NCBI GenBank assembly: GCA_964541755.1 | Contig: CAZIRF010000015.1 | Coordinates: 1 to 58,710, forward strand | Reading direction: 5' to 3' | Length of the DNA stretch: 58,710 nt | Source: CAZIRF01 sp964541755 | GTDB lineage: Bacteria; Spirochaetota; Spirochaetia; Treponematales; Breznakiellaceae | Part shown: positions 31,821-40,565 of the stretch, in pieces | How positions within the stretch are numbered: position 1 is the stretch's first letter | Layout: every line of letters starts with the position of its first letter | The notes under the pieces: model-generated | Told to the model about the DNA's origin: nothing | What the model saw: only the letters and a program-made list of their open reading frames with translations | The model's database searches: none | Position numbers and translations under genes: made by a program

Positions 31821-33107
31821 TCAGACATATTCGTCGCGGTCTTCGTCAAGAATGATTTTGCCCTCTTCACGGGCGTTGCGGAACCAGGCGAGGAAACGGG
31901 AGGCGGCTTCCTCGACATCGTGGCGCGGCTGCGGCCCGGCGAGCGAAAACTCGTCCTCGACCAGTGCCCTGCGGCTCTTCGAGAGGTTCGAGAGGAGCTT
32001 TTCAACGAGTTCGGGCTTTTTGCCCTTGAGAAGGAGGACCAGGGCATGGTTATCGAGGCCGCGCAGGTACTCCTGCAGGGGCCGGTCGTTCGCACGCAGG
32101 ACATCGTCCAAGGTAAAGAGGCGTTTACGGATATCGTCGGCGAGCGTGGCATCCGAGGCCGAAAGCTCCTCGAGCAGCCGCTCTCCCAGGCCGTATTCGG
32201 CCCGCTTGAGTATCTCTGCAAGGGCGAACTTACCGTCGAGGCTCTCGCTCCCCTGCCGTCCAATAGCTGCGGCCTTCTCGCGAAGGGCGGCCGCGACGCG
32301 GTCGAGGATGTCTGGCGAGCTGCGCCCCATGGTGGCGATGCGCTTCAAGACCTCGGTGCGTATGCCGCCATCGAGGTGGCGTATCGTACCGGCGGCACAG
32401 CGCGGGCTGGTTCGGGACAGAATGAGGGCCATGGTCGACGGCGATTCACCGGCCAGCATGAGGGCAATCTGCTCACCCTCGAACTCCTCGAGAAACTCGA
32501 AGGGCTTGAGCCCCCCTTCGGGGACGGTCTTCTTGAGTATGGACTCTCCCGCCTCGTCGCCGAAGGCGGTCTTGAGCATTTCTCGGGCGGTATCGACCCC
32601 GCCCCTGGCACCGGCGGTCTTCCACAGACCGCTTGCGAGCATGTCGCGGAACTCTGCGAGCAACTGCTCGGCCTCATCGTTATGAATGCGTTGTATACCC
32701 GCGATCTCGCGGGTTATCGCCTCGACCTGTTCTGCGTCCAGGCGGGCCAGAATCTTCGCGGCCTCGTCTTTACCGATAAGCACCAAAAACTTGGCGACCT
32801 TCCGGTAGCTGGACTCCTTCGTCGTCTTGAGAAGCCCTTCGGCCGTCGGTGAAGCCTCTTTGGCGGCCCAAGATTCCGTTTTGGTAGCCGGAGCTGCCGT
32901 TTTGGCAGCCGGCTTGTTGCCGGTATTGGGACCGGTCTTGCGGTCGGGATTGCCTGGTTCGGCAGCAGCACGAGCCCCGCTTGCATTTTTTGGGGATTCA
33001 GGCTGATAGTTCTCTCCGGGGCCAGCGGTATCGGGTGAAGCCTCCCTTGCGGGGGCCGTCTTTGCCTTTGTATACGCCGCGAGGCGCCGCCGATTTATTT
33101 CACTCAC
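31821..33107 (-). CDS. FliG1-like flagellar motor switch homologue with disordered N-terminal extension
   Basis: This is a 428-residue protein. Residues 1-~95 are Ala/Pro/Lys-rich and disordered. A FliG-N-like segment follows (YRKVAKFLVLIGKDEAAKILARL), then FliG-M (GEQIALMLAGESPSTMALILS, where EHPQ is usual) and FliG-C (FTLDDVLRANDRPLQEYL, LSNLSKSRRALVEDEF, HDVEEAASRFLAW). Spirochaetes carry two FliG paralogues; this resembles the divergent FliG1 outside the main flagellar operon. The FliM-binding EHPQ motif is changed to ESPS. GTG 33107 is chosen because TTGACC-17-TATCAT ends 6 nt upstream; the longer frame only runs antisense through tRNA-Pro. Confidence 0.85.
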   Translation of the reverse strand: MSEINRRRLAAYTKAKTAPAREASPDTAGPGENYQPESPKNASGARAAAEPGNPDRKTGPNTGNKPAAKTAAPATKTESWAAKEASPTAEGLLKTTKESSYRKVAKFLVLIGKDEAAKILARLDAEQVEAITREIAGIQRIHNDEAEQLLAEFRDMLASGLWKTAGARGGVDTAREMLKTAFGDEAGESILKKTVPEGGLKPFEFLEEFEGEQIALMLAGESPSTMALILSRTSPRCAAGTIRHLDGGIRTEVLKRIATMGRSSPDILDRVAAALREKAAAIGRQGSESLDGKFALAEILKRAEYGLGERLLEELSASDATLADDIRKRLFTLDDVLRANDRPLQEYLRGLDNHALVLLLKGKKPELVEKLLSNLSKSRRALVEDEFSLAGPQPRHDVEEAASRFLAWFRNAREEGKIILDEDRDEYV

Positions 33108-33113
33108 CCCCCC

Positions 33114-33142
33114 ATGATACCCGGCCCCGCCCCTCCGGTCAA
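33114..33142 (-). promoter_or_regulatory. Leaderless promoter of the FliG1-like gene
   Basis: TTGACC (33142-33137), exact 17-bp spacer, TATCAT (33119-33114), six G, then GTG 33107. It is the cleanest leaderless example in the window. Confidence 0.65.
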
Positions 33143-33156
33143 TCTCGCCCAATTGC

Positions 33157-33186
33157 TTGACACGATTTCCCGCTTTATGGTAGTTT
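33157..33186 (+). promoter_or_regulatory. Promoter of tRNA-Pro
   Basis: Perfect TTGACA (33157-33162), 18-bp spacer, TAGTTT (33181-33186). The tRNA begins about 47 nt downstream, leaving a short 5' leader for RNase P. Confidence 0.55.
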
Positions 33187-33233
33187 CTTCCACGTCGCCG
33201 GAGACGGTGACAGCCCAAAACGGTTTGTTTGGT

Positions 33234-33310
33234 CGGGCAATAGCGCAGTTGGTTAGCGTACAAGTCTGGGGGACTTGGGGTCCCCGGTTCAAATCCGGGT
33301 TGCCCGACCA
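33234..33310 (+). tRNA. tRNA-Pro (anticodon GGG)
   Basis: 77 nt including an encoded CCA. Acceptor CGGGCAA/TTGCCCG, discriminator A. The anticodon stem CAAGT/ACTTG frames the loop CTGGGGG with anticodon GGG. The T-arm is CCCCGGTTCAAATCCGGGG-like. It is flanked by its own promoter and terminator. Unlike tRNA-Lys in this window, CCA is in the gene. Confidence 0.96.
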
Positions 33311-33320
33311 ATCAAGCCGT

Positions 33321-33355
33321 AGAGCCGGAAGGTATACCTTCCGGCTCTTTTTTTA
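33321..33355 (+). terminator. Rho-independent terminator of tRNA-Pro
   Basis: Perfect stem AGAGCCGGAAGG/CCTTCCGGCTCT (33321-33332 with 33337-33348) with the TATA loop, followed by TTTTTTT. It starts 10 nt after the tRNA. Confidence 0.9.
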
Positions 33356-33400
33356 TGCCCGAAGGGCGTTCCCGATGGTCCCCGAAAAAATTCCTGGCCG

Positions 33401-35335
33401 CTACACGACACTCAAGGGAATACTGATAACAAAGCTCGTACCGGGGCCCCTTTGGGCAAAGGAGGCCTGGGCATGGGAGAACTCTGCCTTGAGCTGCTGG
33501 ACCAGGAGGCCGATGAGCTGGAAGCCGAAGCCCTGCGAGTCCTCCAGCGTGAAGCCGGCCGGCAGCCCCACCCCGTCGTCGCTCACATCCAGCAAGAGCA
33601 TAGCCCCCTCTTCCCGCACCCGAACAGCGAGCTGGCCGGCCTCCCGGCCGACAAAGGCGTGTTTGAGGGCGTCGGTGACCAGTTCGTTGACGATGAGCCC
33701 AAGGGAAACCGCCGGCTTGAGGTCGATGGAGCGGGAGACAATGTCCGATTCCACCTCGATGTGCCGAAGATCGGTCCCCAAGCTCTCGCAAGCGGCGTCG
33801 ACAATGCGCTCGAGGTAGGCCTTCAAATCCACATGATCGACCCCGCCGGCGGTGTAGAGTATCTCGTAGAGCGAGGCCAGGGCATTGATGCGCGACTGGA
33901 GCTTCTCCAGTATGAGACGGGCATCCTCGCTCTCGACCTTGAGACTCTCAAGGCCAACCAGACTCGTGATGATGGTCATCGAGTTTTTTACCCGGTGCTG
34001 GAGCTCTTTAAAGAGAGTTGTCTTCTCTTCCACGAGCTGGCGGGCGCCTTCTTCCGCCTTGCGGCGCTCGGCGACCTCACGGGTAAGCTCCAGGTTGATG
34101 CCGGTAAGGGCCCGGGTACGCTCCTCGACACGGGATTCAAGGGCATTGCGCTCCTTCTCCAAGAGCAGGAGGGCCCGTTTGCGCTGAATGCTCGCCCGAA
34201 GGAGGGCCAGGGTAAGGAGGCTCTGCAAGATGAATACAAACAACAAAAAGATCAACTGAGGCCAATAGCGCTCCCAAAAGGACCTTTCGTGATAGAGGAT
34301 TTCACTGCCCGCAGGTAACGAGCGAAGGGGGATGCCCCACCTCTTGAGGGCACGGGCGTCATAACTGTGCCCGATAACGCCTTTACGATACTGCTCGATA
34401 TCGTGCGGAATCGCGGTCAAGCCTTCTCCTGCAATTCGCGCCATAAGTTCGCCCAGCAATACGCCGCTGGTCACATATCCGCCCACTATCCCCCGGCCTA
34501 TAAGCGAATCGTAGTGGGTAAAGACCGGCACCGAAGCTGTGCGCGAGAGGGTCTCGCCCACATACCCCGGGATTAGCATGTCGCCATTGCGATCCATCGT
34601 TACCGGGAGGTAAAAGAGGACAGTCCCTTTGGCCAGCTTCGAGGCCCGAAGGTAGAGTTCATCTGCGGTAAAATCGTTGTAGACCTCGAGTGAAAAGATG
34701 CCGGAGAGACTCTCTTCCAGATCATGAATCTGTTTTGTCCGCGCCAAGCCCAGCTCGCTCTTGTCCGTAACAACGACGATTCGATTGGTGTCTGGCAGTA
34801 TTTCTTTGATAAGGCGCAGAGAACGATCGAAGTCGGAAACCGCTTCAAAACGCACCTCGTCGCCACGCCCGGGGGCGAAAGCGGGGTCCGGCACGAAATT
34901 GAAAAGGTAGCGTTCTGCTTCGGGAAAGAGGTCGGGGTTGCGCAGGAGAAAGGCTGCAGCCGGATGCCCGTCGGTAATGACCGCGTCGATACGGGCATCG
35001 GCGTACTTCTCAAGGAGATAGTCCCGCCAACTCGGGTCATCGGGCCCCTTGAGAATGCGCGAAGCATCCAGGTTCTCCTCGAAGATGAAGGGGATACGGT
35101 AGCCGTCAAGGCGGGAGAGGCCCCGGTCGAGCCCTTCCATGACCCTGGACTGCCAGGGGAGGCTGCGCATGTAGGAATAGATTACGAGAACCTGGCGATT
35201 GGGCATGCCGCGCAGCCAAGCCCCCGCCGGGGCGGGAGCTATCAGCATGAAAATAATGAACACTGCCGGAAACAGGAACAGCCCCTTGATGGAGAAGTGT
35301 CTTCGCGGGGCGATTGCCCCTGTCCCGGCGCGCAT
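33401..35335 (-). CDS. Sensor histidine kinase with ABC-substrate-binding-like periplasmic sensor
   Basis: This is a 644-residue protein. Signal/anchor helix at about 15-38 (LFLFPAVFIIFMLIAPAPAG). A periplasmic domain at ~45-330 resembles the COG2984/PF04392 substrate-binding fold (VLVIYSYMRSLPWQSRVMEG, VSDFDRSLRLIKEILPD). A second helix lies at ~350-375, then a coiled coil. The HisKA_2-type phosphoacceptor is ELQHRVKNSMTIITSLVGLES. The HATPase has NELVTDALKHAF, SDDGVGLPAG and GFGFQLIGLL. The N-box Asn that binds Mg is Asp here (TDALKH instead of TNALKH), which may weaken ATP use. No response regulator is adjacent. It follows the second flotillin gene by 4 bp. Confidence 0.88.
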   Translation of the reverse strand: MRAGTGAIAPRRHFSIKGLFLFPAVFIIFMLIAPAPAGAWLRGMPNRQVLVIYSYMRSLPWQSRVMEGLDRGLSRLDGYRIPFIFEENLDASRILKGPDDPSWRDYLLEKYADARIDAVITDGHPAAAFLLRNPDLFPEAERYLFNFVPDPAFAPGRGDEVRFEAVSDFDRSLRLIKEILPDTNRIVVVTDKSELGLARTKQIHDLEESLSGIFSLEVYNDFTADELYLRASKLAKGTVLFYLPVTMDRNGDMLIPGYVGETLSRTASVPVFTHYDSLIGRGIVGGYVTSGVLLGELMARIAGEGLTAIPHDIEQYRKGVIGHSYDARALKRWGIPLRSLPAGSEILYHERSFWERYWPQLIFLLFVFILQSLLTLALLRASIQRKRALLLLEKERNALESRVEERTRALTGINLELTREVAERRKAEEGARQLVEEKTTLFKELQHRVKNSMTIITSLVGLESLKVESEDARLILEKLQSRINALASLYEILYTAGGVDHVDLKAYLERIVDAACESLGTDLRHIEVESDIVSRSIDLKPAVSLGLIVNELVTDALKHAFVGREAGQLAVRVREEGAMLLLDVSDDGVGLPAGFTLEDSQGFGFQLIGLLVQQLKAEFSHAQASFAQRGPGTSFVISIPLSVV

Positions 35336-35339
35336 GGTG

Positions 35340-36587
35340 CTACTTTTTCTCCTTTGGCGCCGTAAGCCCCTCGAGGGCAGCGGCAACCACCTCGTTGCGA
35401 GCGGCACTCACCGCGTTGGGGTGAATGGCCGATATGGGTTCGCGGTCGCTTCCCATGCCGCTAAGTACCGAAACGTGCCGTACAGGATACGACGCGAGGG
35501 TCTTGGCGAAGGGAGCAAACACGCGATCAAAGTTGTCGATGAGCCAGGCTCTGCGGGCCTCCGGCCCCGCCTTCTTCATAGTCTCGAGCGTAACGGAGAG
35601 TTGGTCAAGTTCTGCACGGGCACTGGTGACAAAACGGGTTGCCTCCGCCCGAGAATCGAGGACAGCCTTTTCGGCTTCTGCGTGTGATGGCGTGATGATT
35701 TCTGCCCGATAGCGCTTCTTGAGCATCTCGATCTTCTGTTTCTCTGCATCGAGCTCGGCCTTGATGCCCGCGACCCGGGCCTGGGCGGCAGCCCGCGCCT
35801 CTTCCACCCCAACCTTGCGCCGCTGGGATTCGTTGGCCAGGGTCACCCGCACCTCCGCCTCGAGCTCGGCGAGCTCGTTCTTGAGGGCAAGGACCTGGGT
35901 TTCGGCGCGGCGGGCCTCGGCTTCCTCCGCCGCAGCAGCACGGGCTTCGGCCTGGGCCTGGCGGGCCTTGGTCTCTGCATTCGCAGACTGCACGCGCTTC
36001 AAGAGGGCAATGTAGAGGTCCGGCTCGTCGACACCGGTAAGACGGTGGTCATCGACGTCGGCGATATTCATGGTGGTGATTTCAATACCGATGTTTTCAA
36101 GATCAAGCTTGCAGACATTGATCATCTTGGCGACGAGGGTGTCTTTGTCGGTCATGACCTGTTCGGGGGTCATGGAGGCCAGGGAGTCGCGCAAGTGCCC
36201 CTCAATGATGTCCTTGGCCACCCGTTGGAGCTCCTCGCGGGATTCCGAGAGGGAAAGGATGCGGGTTACCGCGTGGTTGCGCCCCGCCTCGTTGCTCGCA
36301 ATCGCAAAGGAGACCGTCGCCTTGACATTGAGGGGGACGATACCGGCAGCAATGGCCGAATCGACCACAACCTCGATAGTGATGGGAGTAAGATCAAAGG
36401 TATTGAAACGCTGAATAAGGGGGATGATGAAGGCCCGACCACCGGAGAGCGTTCTAAAGCCCAGTTTGCCACCGGCACCCGAGATGACACCCATCTGGTT
36501 GCCGCTGACAATCTTCATGTTTTTGACAAGCTGGATGATTACCGTGACGAGGGTAAGCCCCCCGAGTACTGCGATAAAGGTGATCAT
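35340..36587 (-). CDS. Flotillin/SPFH-domain protein (second copy)
   Basis: This 415-residue protein has an N-terminal hydrophobic helix (FIAVLGGLTLVTVIIQLV), an SPFH domain (residues ~30-200; PLNVKATVSFAIASNEAG, DIIEGHLRDSLASMTPEQVMTDK) and a long coiled coil rich in Ala/Glu/Arg (residues ~205-340). Flotillins form cage-like assemblies in membrane microdomains. It overlaps the first flotillin gene by 4 bp (ATGA) and is followed 4 bp later by the histidine kinase. The two flotillins probably form a hetero-oligomer. Confidence 0.88.
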   Translation of the reverse strand: MITFIAVLGGLTLVTVIIQLVKNMKIVSGNQMGVISGAGGKLGFRTLSGGRAFIIPLIQRFNTFDLTPITIEVVVDSAIAAGIVPLNVKATVSFAIASNEAGRNHAVTRILSLSESREELQRVAKDIIEGHLRDSLASMTPEQVMTDKDTLVAKMINVCKLDLENIGIEITTMNIADVDDHRLTGVDEPDLYIALLKRVQSANAETKARQAQAEARAAAAEEAEARRAETQVLALKNELAELEAEVRVTLANESQRRKVGVEEARAAAQARVAGIKAELDAEKQKIEMLKKRYRAEIITPSHAEAEKAVLDSRAEATRFVTSARAELDQLSVTLETMKKAGPEARRAWLIDNFDRVFAPFAKTLASYPVRHVSVLSGMGSDREPISAIHPNAVSAARNEVVAAALEGLTAPKEKK

Positions 36588-37906
36588 TTGCTGCCTCCTG
36601 TGCTGCGCCCGGGCATCGAAAGATCACGAATACTGATGCCAAAGGTCGATGCAAAGGTGTCGAGGAAGTCTGCGAAAGCGCGAGCCCCGCGGTTGACTGC
36701 ACTCGAGAAACCCTCATCTTCGTCCATGACCACCAACTGGTCGATATCGGTACCAGAAAGGTTTTCGAGGTAAACCCGGTAGAGTTCCGGGAGTTTTTGC
36801 TGGAGGAAGAGGACGCTCGAAGCGTCGTCCCCGAAGGCAGAGAGGAGCTCGGCCTTGGCCTTGAGGATGTCGTTGCGCACCCCTTCACGAATGGCGATGG
36901 CCTCCTTCTGCCCCTCTGCCACCGTGCGGGAGGACTCTTCACGGGCCTCGGCTTCGAGTGTCACCGAGGTCTTGTTCTTGAGTTCATTAAGGGCGATAAG
37001 TTCATTCTGGACGGCCGCTTCCCCGTGGTTTTGCGCCTCGGCAATAGCCTGATCTGCGGTAAGGCGCGCCTCGTCTATGCGCCCGGATGATTCACGGCGG
37101 TACAGCTCGAGTTCCTGCCTAGCCGCAACGATGGCTTCATCTGCCTTGGAACGGGCGATTTCCATGCGGCGTTTGGCATTGCTTTCGGCTTGCTCGGCAA
37201 GGGCGCGCAGGCGCGACTCTTCGATTTCAACCTGGCGGCGTTTTTCGGCCAGGGTCTGCTGGGCGAGGTTGGCGATATAGTTGGAGCTGTCCCAGATCTT
37301 TTGGAAGGAAACCGAGACGACCTTCATGCCAAAAGAACGGAGATCCGAATTGATATCGGCAAGAAGCTCCGCGCGAAACTGTGCGCGCTCCCCCAGGGCT
37401 TCGGCGGTTTCATTCGAATCCTCCATACCGATGGCCTGAAGGGGCGTAGCCTTGTTGAGGGCCCCGCGGAAGTTACCGACAAGGGTCTGCTGGATCTGGT
37501 CGTGTATCTGTTTTGCATTCTTGCCCATGAGGCGCTCTACAGCGCTGTAAAGCATGGCCTTCTCTTCATCGTCAATACACACACAGGCAGTGGCGTCGGC
37601 CCCCACCGTGATGCCGTTGGCGCTGTTGACCCCTTCGAGGCGCACATTTACCGGAAATACCCCCAGATCGAGCTTGCCCAGGGATTGAAAATAGGGGATG
37701 ACCGCCGTGCGGCCCCGTTCGACCGAAAAACCGAAGCTCCGGCCCTCGCACTTGGTCTTGCGGCCGGCGACGACGAGTATGGTATCGGGCGAGGCCACCT
37801 TGACGATGGCCTTGAGTATCCCAATGAGTGCCACGAAGGCAACGAGTCCCAATACACCGTACAGGGCCCCCCACCCGGCCGAAAGACCGGTAATCAAATC
37901 AAGCAT
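36584..37906 (-). CDS. Flotillin/SPFH-domain protein (first copy)
   Basis: This 440-residue protein has one N-terminal helix (LYGVLGLVAFVALIGILKAIV), an SPFH domain (residues ~45-215; TILVVAGRKTKCEGRSFGFS, VRLEGVNSANGITVGADATA), a long charged coiled coil (~215-355) and a C-terminal helix. It differs enough from its neighbour that both are likely needed. ATG 37906 lies inside the nfeD 3' end (8-bp overlap); the longer frame is rejected. It is a member of a typical NfeD-flotillin locus. Confidence 0.88.
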   Translation of the reverse strand: MLDLITGLSAGWGALYGVLGLVAFVALIGILKAIVKVASPDTILVVAGRKTKCEGRSFGFSVERGRTAVIPYFQSLGKLDLGVFPVNVRLEGVNSANGITVGADATACVCIDDEEKAMLYSAVERLMGKNAKQIHDQIQQTLVGNFRGALNKATPLQAIGMEDSNETAEALGERAQFRAELLADINSDLRSFGMKVVSVSFQKIWDSSNYIANLAQQTLAEKRRQVEIEESRLRALAEQAESNAKRRMEIARSKADEAIVAARQELELYRRESSGRIDEARLTADQAIAEAQNHGEAAVQNELIALNELKNKTSVTLEAEAREESSRTVAEGQKEAIAIREGVRNDILKAKAELLSAFGDDASSVLFLQQKLPELYRVYLENLSGTDIDQLVVMDEDEGFSSAVNRGARAFADFLDTFASTFGISIRDLSMPGRSTGGSK

Positions 37907-38615
37907 CACGTTCCTCCTTTTCCAATTCAACTATGTATATGCCGGAATCGAGGTCGGCAAGTATGACAGGGGTACCCTTTGGAAGGGCGAGATCGGGGCG
38001 GGAGGCGCGTACATAGACTTCCACATCCCGCTCGTAACGGCGCAAAAGGGCCTTGCCCATTTTTCCCGGCTCAACGGGAACGGAGATGACCGCTCGATCC
38101 ATGAGGAATTCCTCTTCACGCAGGGTGGAATCGAGTTCGCGGCGGGCGATGAAGCGGGCAACGCGTGAAATGGCCGTTACCACGATGGCGCCGGCGCCGC
38201 TCCAAAGGAGGGAACCCAGAGGGGAGGCCCCGGTAAGGAGGGCGAAGAGTCCCGTGGGCCCGGCCCCGAAGGCGGCCCAGACAGAGAGGCGAAGGAGCGA
38301 AATGGCCTTTCCCACAATGCGGCCGGCATCCCGAGGGCTCCGGTCGAGGACGGCGTGCGAGTCGTGTGAGGCATCAGAATCATGCTGATAGTTGTCCCCG
38401 TCATCTCCGGCGCTGTCCGCATCACCGGCGTCCGGGGCATCGGAGCCGTCGGTAATTTCCGCCGCGCCGTCGTGGCCCCCGCCGTCGTGGCCCCCGGCGT
38501 CATCAGAATTGCCCGAGCCGGAGTCGCGGTCTGCGAGGAAGCCGAAAAGATCCATGACGCTTACGCCCACACCAAACACAGACAGGGCAATATAGAGGAC
38601 AAACAGGGCATTCAT
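37899..38615 (-). CDS. NfeD-like membrane protein
   Basis: This 238-residue protein starts with a helix (ALFVLYIALSVFGVGVSVMDLF), followed by an unusual Asp/Gly/His-rich low-complexity loop (residues ~28-95; repeats of GGHDG, DAGD, HDSDASHDSH). Two more helices follow (LSVWAAFGAGPTGLFALLTG, LGSLLWSGAGAIVVTAI). A C-terminal OB-like soluble domain (AVISVPVEPGKMGKALLRR, GTPVILADLDSGIYIVE) is the NfeD hallmark. The loop could bind divalent cations. It is first gene of the nfeD-flotillin-flotillin-kinase operon and starts 7 nt after a -10 box. Confidence 0.82.
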   Translation of the reverse strand: MNALFVLYIALSVFGVGVSVMDLFGFLADRDSGSGNSDDAGGHDGGGHDGAAEITDGSDAPDAGDADSAGDDGDNYQHDSDASHDSHAVLDRSPRDAGRIVGKAISLLRLSVWAAFGAGPTGLFALLTGASPLGSLLWSGAGAIVVTAISRVARFIARRELDSTLREEEFLMDRAVISVPVEPGKMGKALLRRYERDVEVYVRASRPDLALPKGTPVILADLDSGIYIVELEKEERDA

Positions 38616-38622
38616 GCCAGGA

Positions 38623-38651
38623 AGTATCGCCCGATACCGTCGTTATGGCAA
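38623..38651 (-). promoter_or_regulatory. Leaderless promoter of the nfeD-flotillin-kinase operon
   Basis: TTGCCA (38651-38646), 17-bp spacer, GATACT (38628-38623), 7 nt, ATG 38615. No SD. The rest of 38616-38775 holds no gene that I can see. Confidence 0.55.
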
Positions 38652-38775
38652 CCGCTTTGTGCGCAATGGATAGCGGCAACGCGCCCCTGCAAACAGCGTG
38701 CCTCTGCAAGCGGGGCGACTATGCAGGCAGGAGGGTCCCCGCAATGAGGGCGCGGAGCAAACTATCAGCAGTGCC

Positions 38776-40563
38776 CTATTGGAGGGACTTGAGGCGGGAA
38801 AAGGCCCCGCCACGAGCGGCAAGCTCTGCGTAGGGGCCCTGTTCGATAATACGCCCCTTGTCCAGGACCACAACGCGATCGGCATTGCGAATGGTCGAGA
38901 GGCGGTGGGCGACGATGAAGGTGGTACGCCCTTTTATGAGTGAATCGATGGCATCCTGGACGAGTTTTTCCGATACCACATCGAGGGCGCTCGTGGCTTC
39001 ATCGAAGATGAGTATGCGCGGGTCGCGGATGATGGCGCGGGCGATGGCAATGCGCTGCCTCTGGCCACCGGAGAGTTTGGCGCCCCGCTCTCCAATGGGG
39101 GTATCATAGCCTTGGGGGAGCTTTTCGATAAACTCGGCGGCATTGGCGAGGGCGGCCACTTCGCGCACGCGCTCGTCGGGTACCGTCTTGAGGCCGTAGG
39201 TTATGTTGTCGCGAATCGAACCGGAAAAAAGCACGACCTGTTGGGGCACGACCGATATGAAATGCCGGTAGGTTCGCAAATCCAGTTCCGCCATATCCCG
39301 CCCGTCCACGAAGATGCGCCCGGCCTGGGGCCGGCGAAGCCCCATGACCAACTGCATGACGGTCGATTTGCCGGAGCCGCTCTCGCCGACAAAGGCGACG
39401 CACTCCCCTTCATGCACCGAAAAACCCAGATCGGACAAGGCATGGAGACGCACCCCGGGGTACGAAAAGGTGACATTCTCGAAGCGGATATCGCCCGCGA
39501 CGGCGCAGACCTTTTCCTTGCCCTCGTTGTCTTCGACGTCGCGGTCCTGGAGGATGTCCCCGATGGAGTTGATGGCTTCGATACCACGGGCCATTTCGGG
39601 GTAGACGTTGAGTATGGTCGATACAGCCCCCAGAACCGAATTGAAAAGGCCCTGAAAGAGGACGACATCCCCGACCCCTATTCGCCCCGTTATGGCAAAG
39701 GGCACGGTAACGGCGAGACAGACGACTTGCAGGAACTGGAAACTGACCCAGTTCATGGCGCCGAAGGCAGCGCTTACGGTATCGAGTTTGAGGCCGTTGT
39801 TGCGCACGAAGGCAAACTTTTCCTCGAGCTTGGCAATTTCCGTCTCTTCCAGGCCGTGAGCTTTGGTAACCGGGAGCATTTCGATCATCTCGGTTACGTC
39901 CTCGCTCATGCGCTCCATGTCCTGGCGCAGGACGGCATTGGTTTCCTTCATGCGGGTGCGGAAGAGCTTCATGAGAAACCAAGCCAGGGGGATGGAGACG
40001 ACGTAGACGAGGGCTACGACCGGTTCGCGCGTGAGGGTGATGGCAAAGGCAAAGAGGAAGGAGACGATGGCGGGCAAAAAGGCGTTCATGCCCATCATGA
40101 TGAGGCCGCGCACCGATTCCACGTCGCGCAATACCTTCGACTGGATGGTCCCGGAGTTGACGCGGTCATGGAAGGCGACCGAGAGCTGCTGTATGCGCCG
40201 GACTATCGAAAGGCGTAGCCCCGCTTCGATTTCGCGGACTGCCTTGGCGATAAAGTAGACGAAGAGGGTATGGGTGGGGATGTTTTGAAAAACCAGAACC
40301 ACGAGAACAACGAGGTTGATGATTATGGCGCGGATATCCCCGGCATGATCGCCCGGTCTTGCGGCGGCATTCGTGAGGGCATTGATGATGTTGCCCGTAA
40401 CAAGGGGCATGGCCCAGACCGGGGAGTGCTTGAGCAAGAAACAACAAGCGGCCAGGAAGAGGTTCTTCTGCTCGTTGTCAAAGAAGTGCCAGAAGGTGCG
40501 CAGGGGCCGATCGCGGTTGAAGTGAAACTCGTGACCGTAGCGGATGCGCTCTTTGGACTTCAT
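38776..40563 (-). CDS. ABC exporter half-transporter (fused TM and ATPase)
   Basis: This 595-residue protein has six membrane helices in the first ~320 residues (type-IV ABC exporter; e.g. AIIINLVVLVVLVFQNIPTH, FLPAIVSFLFAFAITL) and an ATPase domain: Walker A GESGSGKST, Q-loop VPQQVVLFSG, signature LSGGQRQRIAIARAI, Walker B ILIFDEATSALD, H-loop AHRLSTI. It probably works as a homodimer exporting a lipid or drug-like substrate. ATG 40563 is 2 bp after the GH57 stop, so it is in the DUF4912-GH57 operon. Substrate unknown. Confidence 0.92.
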   Translation of the reverse strand: MKSKERIRYGHEFHFNRDRPLRTFWHFFDNEQKNLFLAACCFLLKHSPVWAMPLVTGNIINALTNAAARPGDHAGDIRAIIINLVVLVVLVFQNIPTHTLFVYFIAKAVREIEAGLRLSIVRRIQQLSVAFHDRVNSGTIQSKVLRDVESVRGLIMMGMNAFLPAIVSFLFAFAITLTREPVVALVYVVSIPLAWFLMKLFRTRMKETNAVLRQDMERMSEDVTEMIEMLPVTKAHGLEETEIAKLEEKFAFVRNNGLKLDTVSAAFGAMNWVSFQFLQVVCLAVTVPFAITGRIGVGDVVLFQGLFNSVLGAVSTILNVYPEMARGIEAINSIGDILQDRDVEDNEGKEKVCAVAGDIRFENVTFSYPGVRLHALSDLGFSVHEGECVAFVGESGSGKSTVMQLVMGLRRPQAGRIFVDGRDMAELDLRTYRHFISVVPQQVVLFSGSIRDNITYGLKTVPDERVREVAALANAAEFIEKLPQGYDTPIGERGAKLSGGQRQRIAIARAIIRDPRILIFDEATSALDVVSEKLVQDAIDSLIKGRTTFIVAHRLSTIRNADRVVVLDKGRIIEQGPYAELAARGGAFSRLKSLQ

Positions 40564-40565
40564 GC

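Noticed and set aside
33108..33311. N-terminal extension of the FliG-like frame through tRNA-Pro
   Set aside because: The residues reading GQPGFEPGTPSPPD are antisense tRNA, and the promoter for the gene lies downstream of it.
39112..40218. 368-codon plus-strand ORF opposite the ABC exporter
   Set aside because: Complement of the ABC ATPase and membrane part; His/Asp/Gly-rich composition and no homology.
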